Assembly: GCF_001422365.1 (NCBI RefSeq) | Contig: NZ_LMMT01000037.1 | Coordinates: 208,776 to 272,775, forward strand | Source: Pseudorhodoferax sp. Leaf265 | Lineage (GTDB): Bacteria > Pseudomonadota > Gammaproteobacteria > Burkholderiales > Burkholderiaceae_C | Direction: 5' to 3' | DNA: 64,000 bases | In this document: one piece after another, positions 63,602 to 64,000 of the stretch | Layout of the letters: every line of letters starts with the position of its first letter | Position numbering within the stretch: position 1 is the stretch's first letter | The notes under the pieces: model-generated | Database searches by the model: none | Seen by the model: the letters and a program-made list of their open reading frames with translations, nothing else | What the model was told of the DNA's origin: nothing | Translations under genes and position numbers: made by a program

Positions 63602-64000
63602 TCAGCGCTGGATGCGGCCGCCGCGCTTGGCCAGCTCCAGCGTCGCGATCGCATTGCGGTGCACCTCGTCCGGCCTGGCGTGGGCCGTCCGGGTCGGCCT
63701 TGCCCATCACGATAAAGATGTTGCAGTCCGGGCTGCCGGCGCCGGACGAGAACCACTTGCGGCCGTTGATGACGTAGTGGTCGCCATCGCGCTCGATGGC
63801 GCACTGGATGCTGGTGGCGTCAGACGAGGCCATGGCCGGCTCGGTCATCAGGAACCCCGACCGGATGGTGCCGCCCAGCAAGGGCTCCAGCGCGTCCTTC
63901 TGCGCCTCGGCGCCGTAGCGTTCGATGGTCTCCATCTTGCCGGTGTCGGGCGCCGAGAAGTTGAAGACCTGGGCCGACCAGGACACGCGGCCCATCAGCT
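63602..64000 (-). pseudogene. Acyl-CoA dehydrogenase gene with an internal deletion, continuing past the window
   Basis: From the window edge leftward the frame encodes a conserved acyl-CoA dehydrogenase segment ([61 protein letters not shown]). Near 63680 this joins directly, in another frame, to the C-terminal end of the family ([16 protein letters not shown], stop at 63602). The normal protein has over 200 residues between these points, including the catalytic Glu region. An internal deletion with loss of frame therefore inactivated the gene. The 5' end lies outside the window. About 35 bp separate its end from the Bug receptor stop. Confidence 0.82.

Overview
The window is GC-rich chromosomal DNA, almost certainly from a betaproteobacterium of the order Burkholderiales and most like the Comamonadaceae (Variovorax/Acidovorax/Ramlibacter type). 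Supporting signs are an rpoD-dnaG pair of betaproteobacterial type, a PHA phasin, three orphan Bug/TctC solute receptors without TctAB membrane partners, a protocatechuate 4,5-cleavage cluster ordered like the Comamonas pmd genes, and a C-rich intergenic repeat of the kind common in this family. The assignment rests on recognised families, not on a search.

Layout. 1-2785: end of a DUF418 membrane protein, a 2-hydroxyacid dehydrogenase and a LysR regulator. 2920-8927: a tight operon for meta-cleavage of protocatechuate (pmdE, pmdF, a Bug receptor, pmdD, a fused pmdA-pmdB dioxygenase, pmdC), read divergently from the LysR gene and closed by a truncated IS630-type transposase. 9554-13381: an aldo/keto reductase, a structured RNA candidate, a Spy/CpxP-like lipoprotein and its two-component system. 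13383-20510: rpoD, dnaG, a short-chain dehydrogenase behind a LiuR-like operator, a Fur-box iron-binding protein and a phasin. 20704-28262: a thioesterase, a CsbD stress pair, and a five-gene operon (pncB, Na+/H+ antiporter, ghrB, rmuC, MFS). 28250-36451: LOG-like protein, CsbD and BON proteins, phosphoesterase, cNMP-binding protein, metallopeptidase, a YqjD/YqjE/DUF1328 envelope-stress set and a CHASE3 kinase with a receiver-only regulator. 36549-40489: BLUF photoreceptor, folE, and an ATP-dependent DNA ligase with its exonuclease. 40612-49057: M20 deacylase, AraC regulator, and a six-gene operon of an orphan peptide-type receptor plus hydrolases, including a frameshifted ghrA. 49051-53042: clsB, nudB, guaC, a PfkB kinase and tRNA-Lys(CUU). 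53159-64000: an accessory catabolic region with a Zn alcohol dehydrogenase, LysR, CMD and amidohydrolase genes, hydrolase, Bug receptors, CoA-transferase/GST/flavin-reductase operon, and two decayed genes (porin, acyl-CoA dehydrogenase).

How the parts work together. The pmd operon takes protocatechuate by ring cleavage (PmdAB), dehydrogenation (PmdC), lactone hydrolysis (PmdD), hydration (PmdE) and aldol cleavage (PmdF) to pyruvate and oxaloacetate. The tautomerase and a dedicated uptake permease are not in the window. FolE and NudB are consecutive enzymes of folate synthesis but lie 12.5 kb apart. Several general-stress genes (two CsbD, one DUF1328) and the receiver/kinase pair share a CCTACGC motif upstream, which suggests one regulon.

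The most unusual points are the alpha-beta order of the fused protocatechuate dioxygenase, the 132-nt multi-stem RNA candidate at 10558-10689, the shared stress motif, the mirror-image -10 boxes and orphan terminator ahead of guaC, and the cluster of decayed genes in the last 20 kb.
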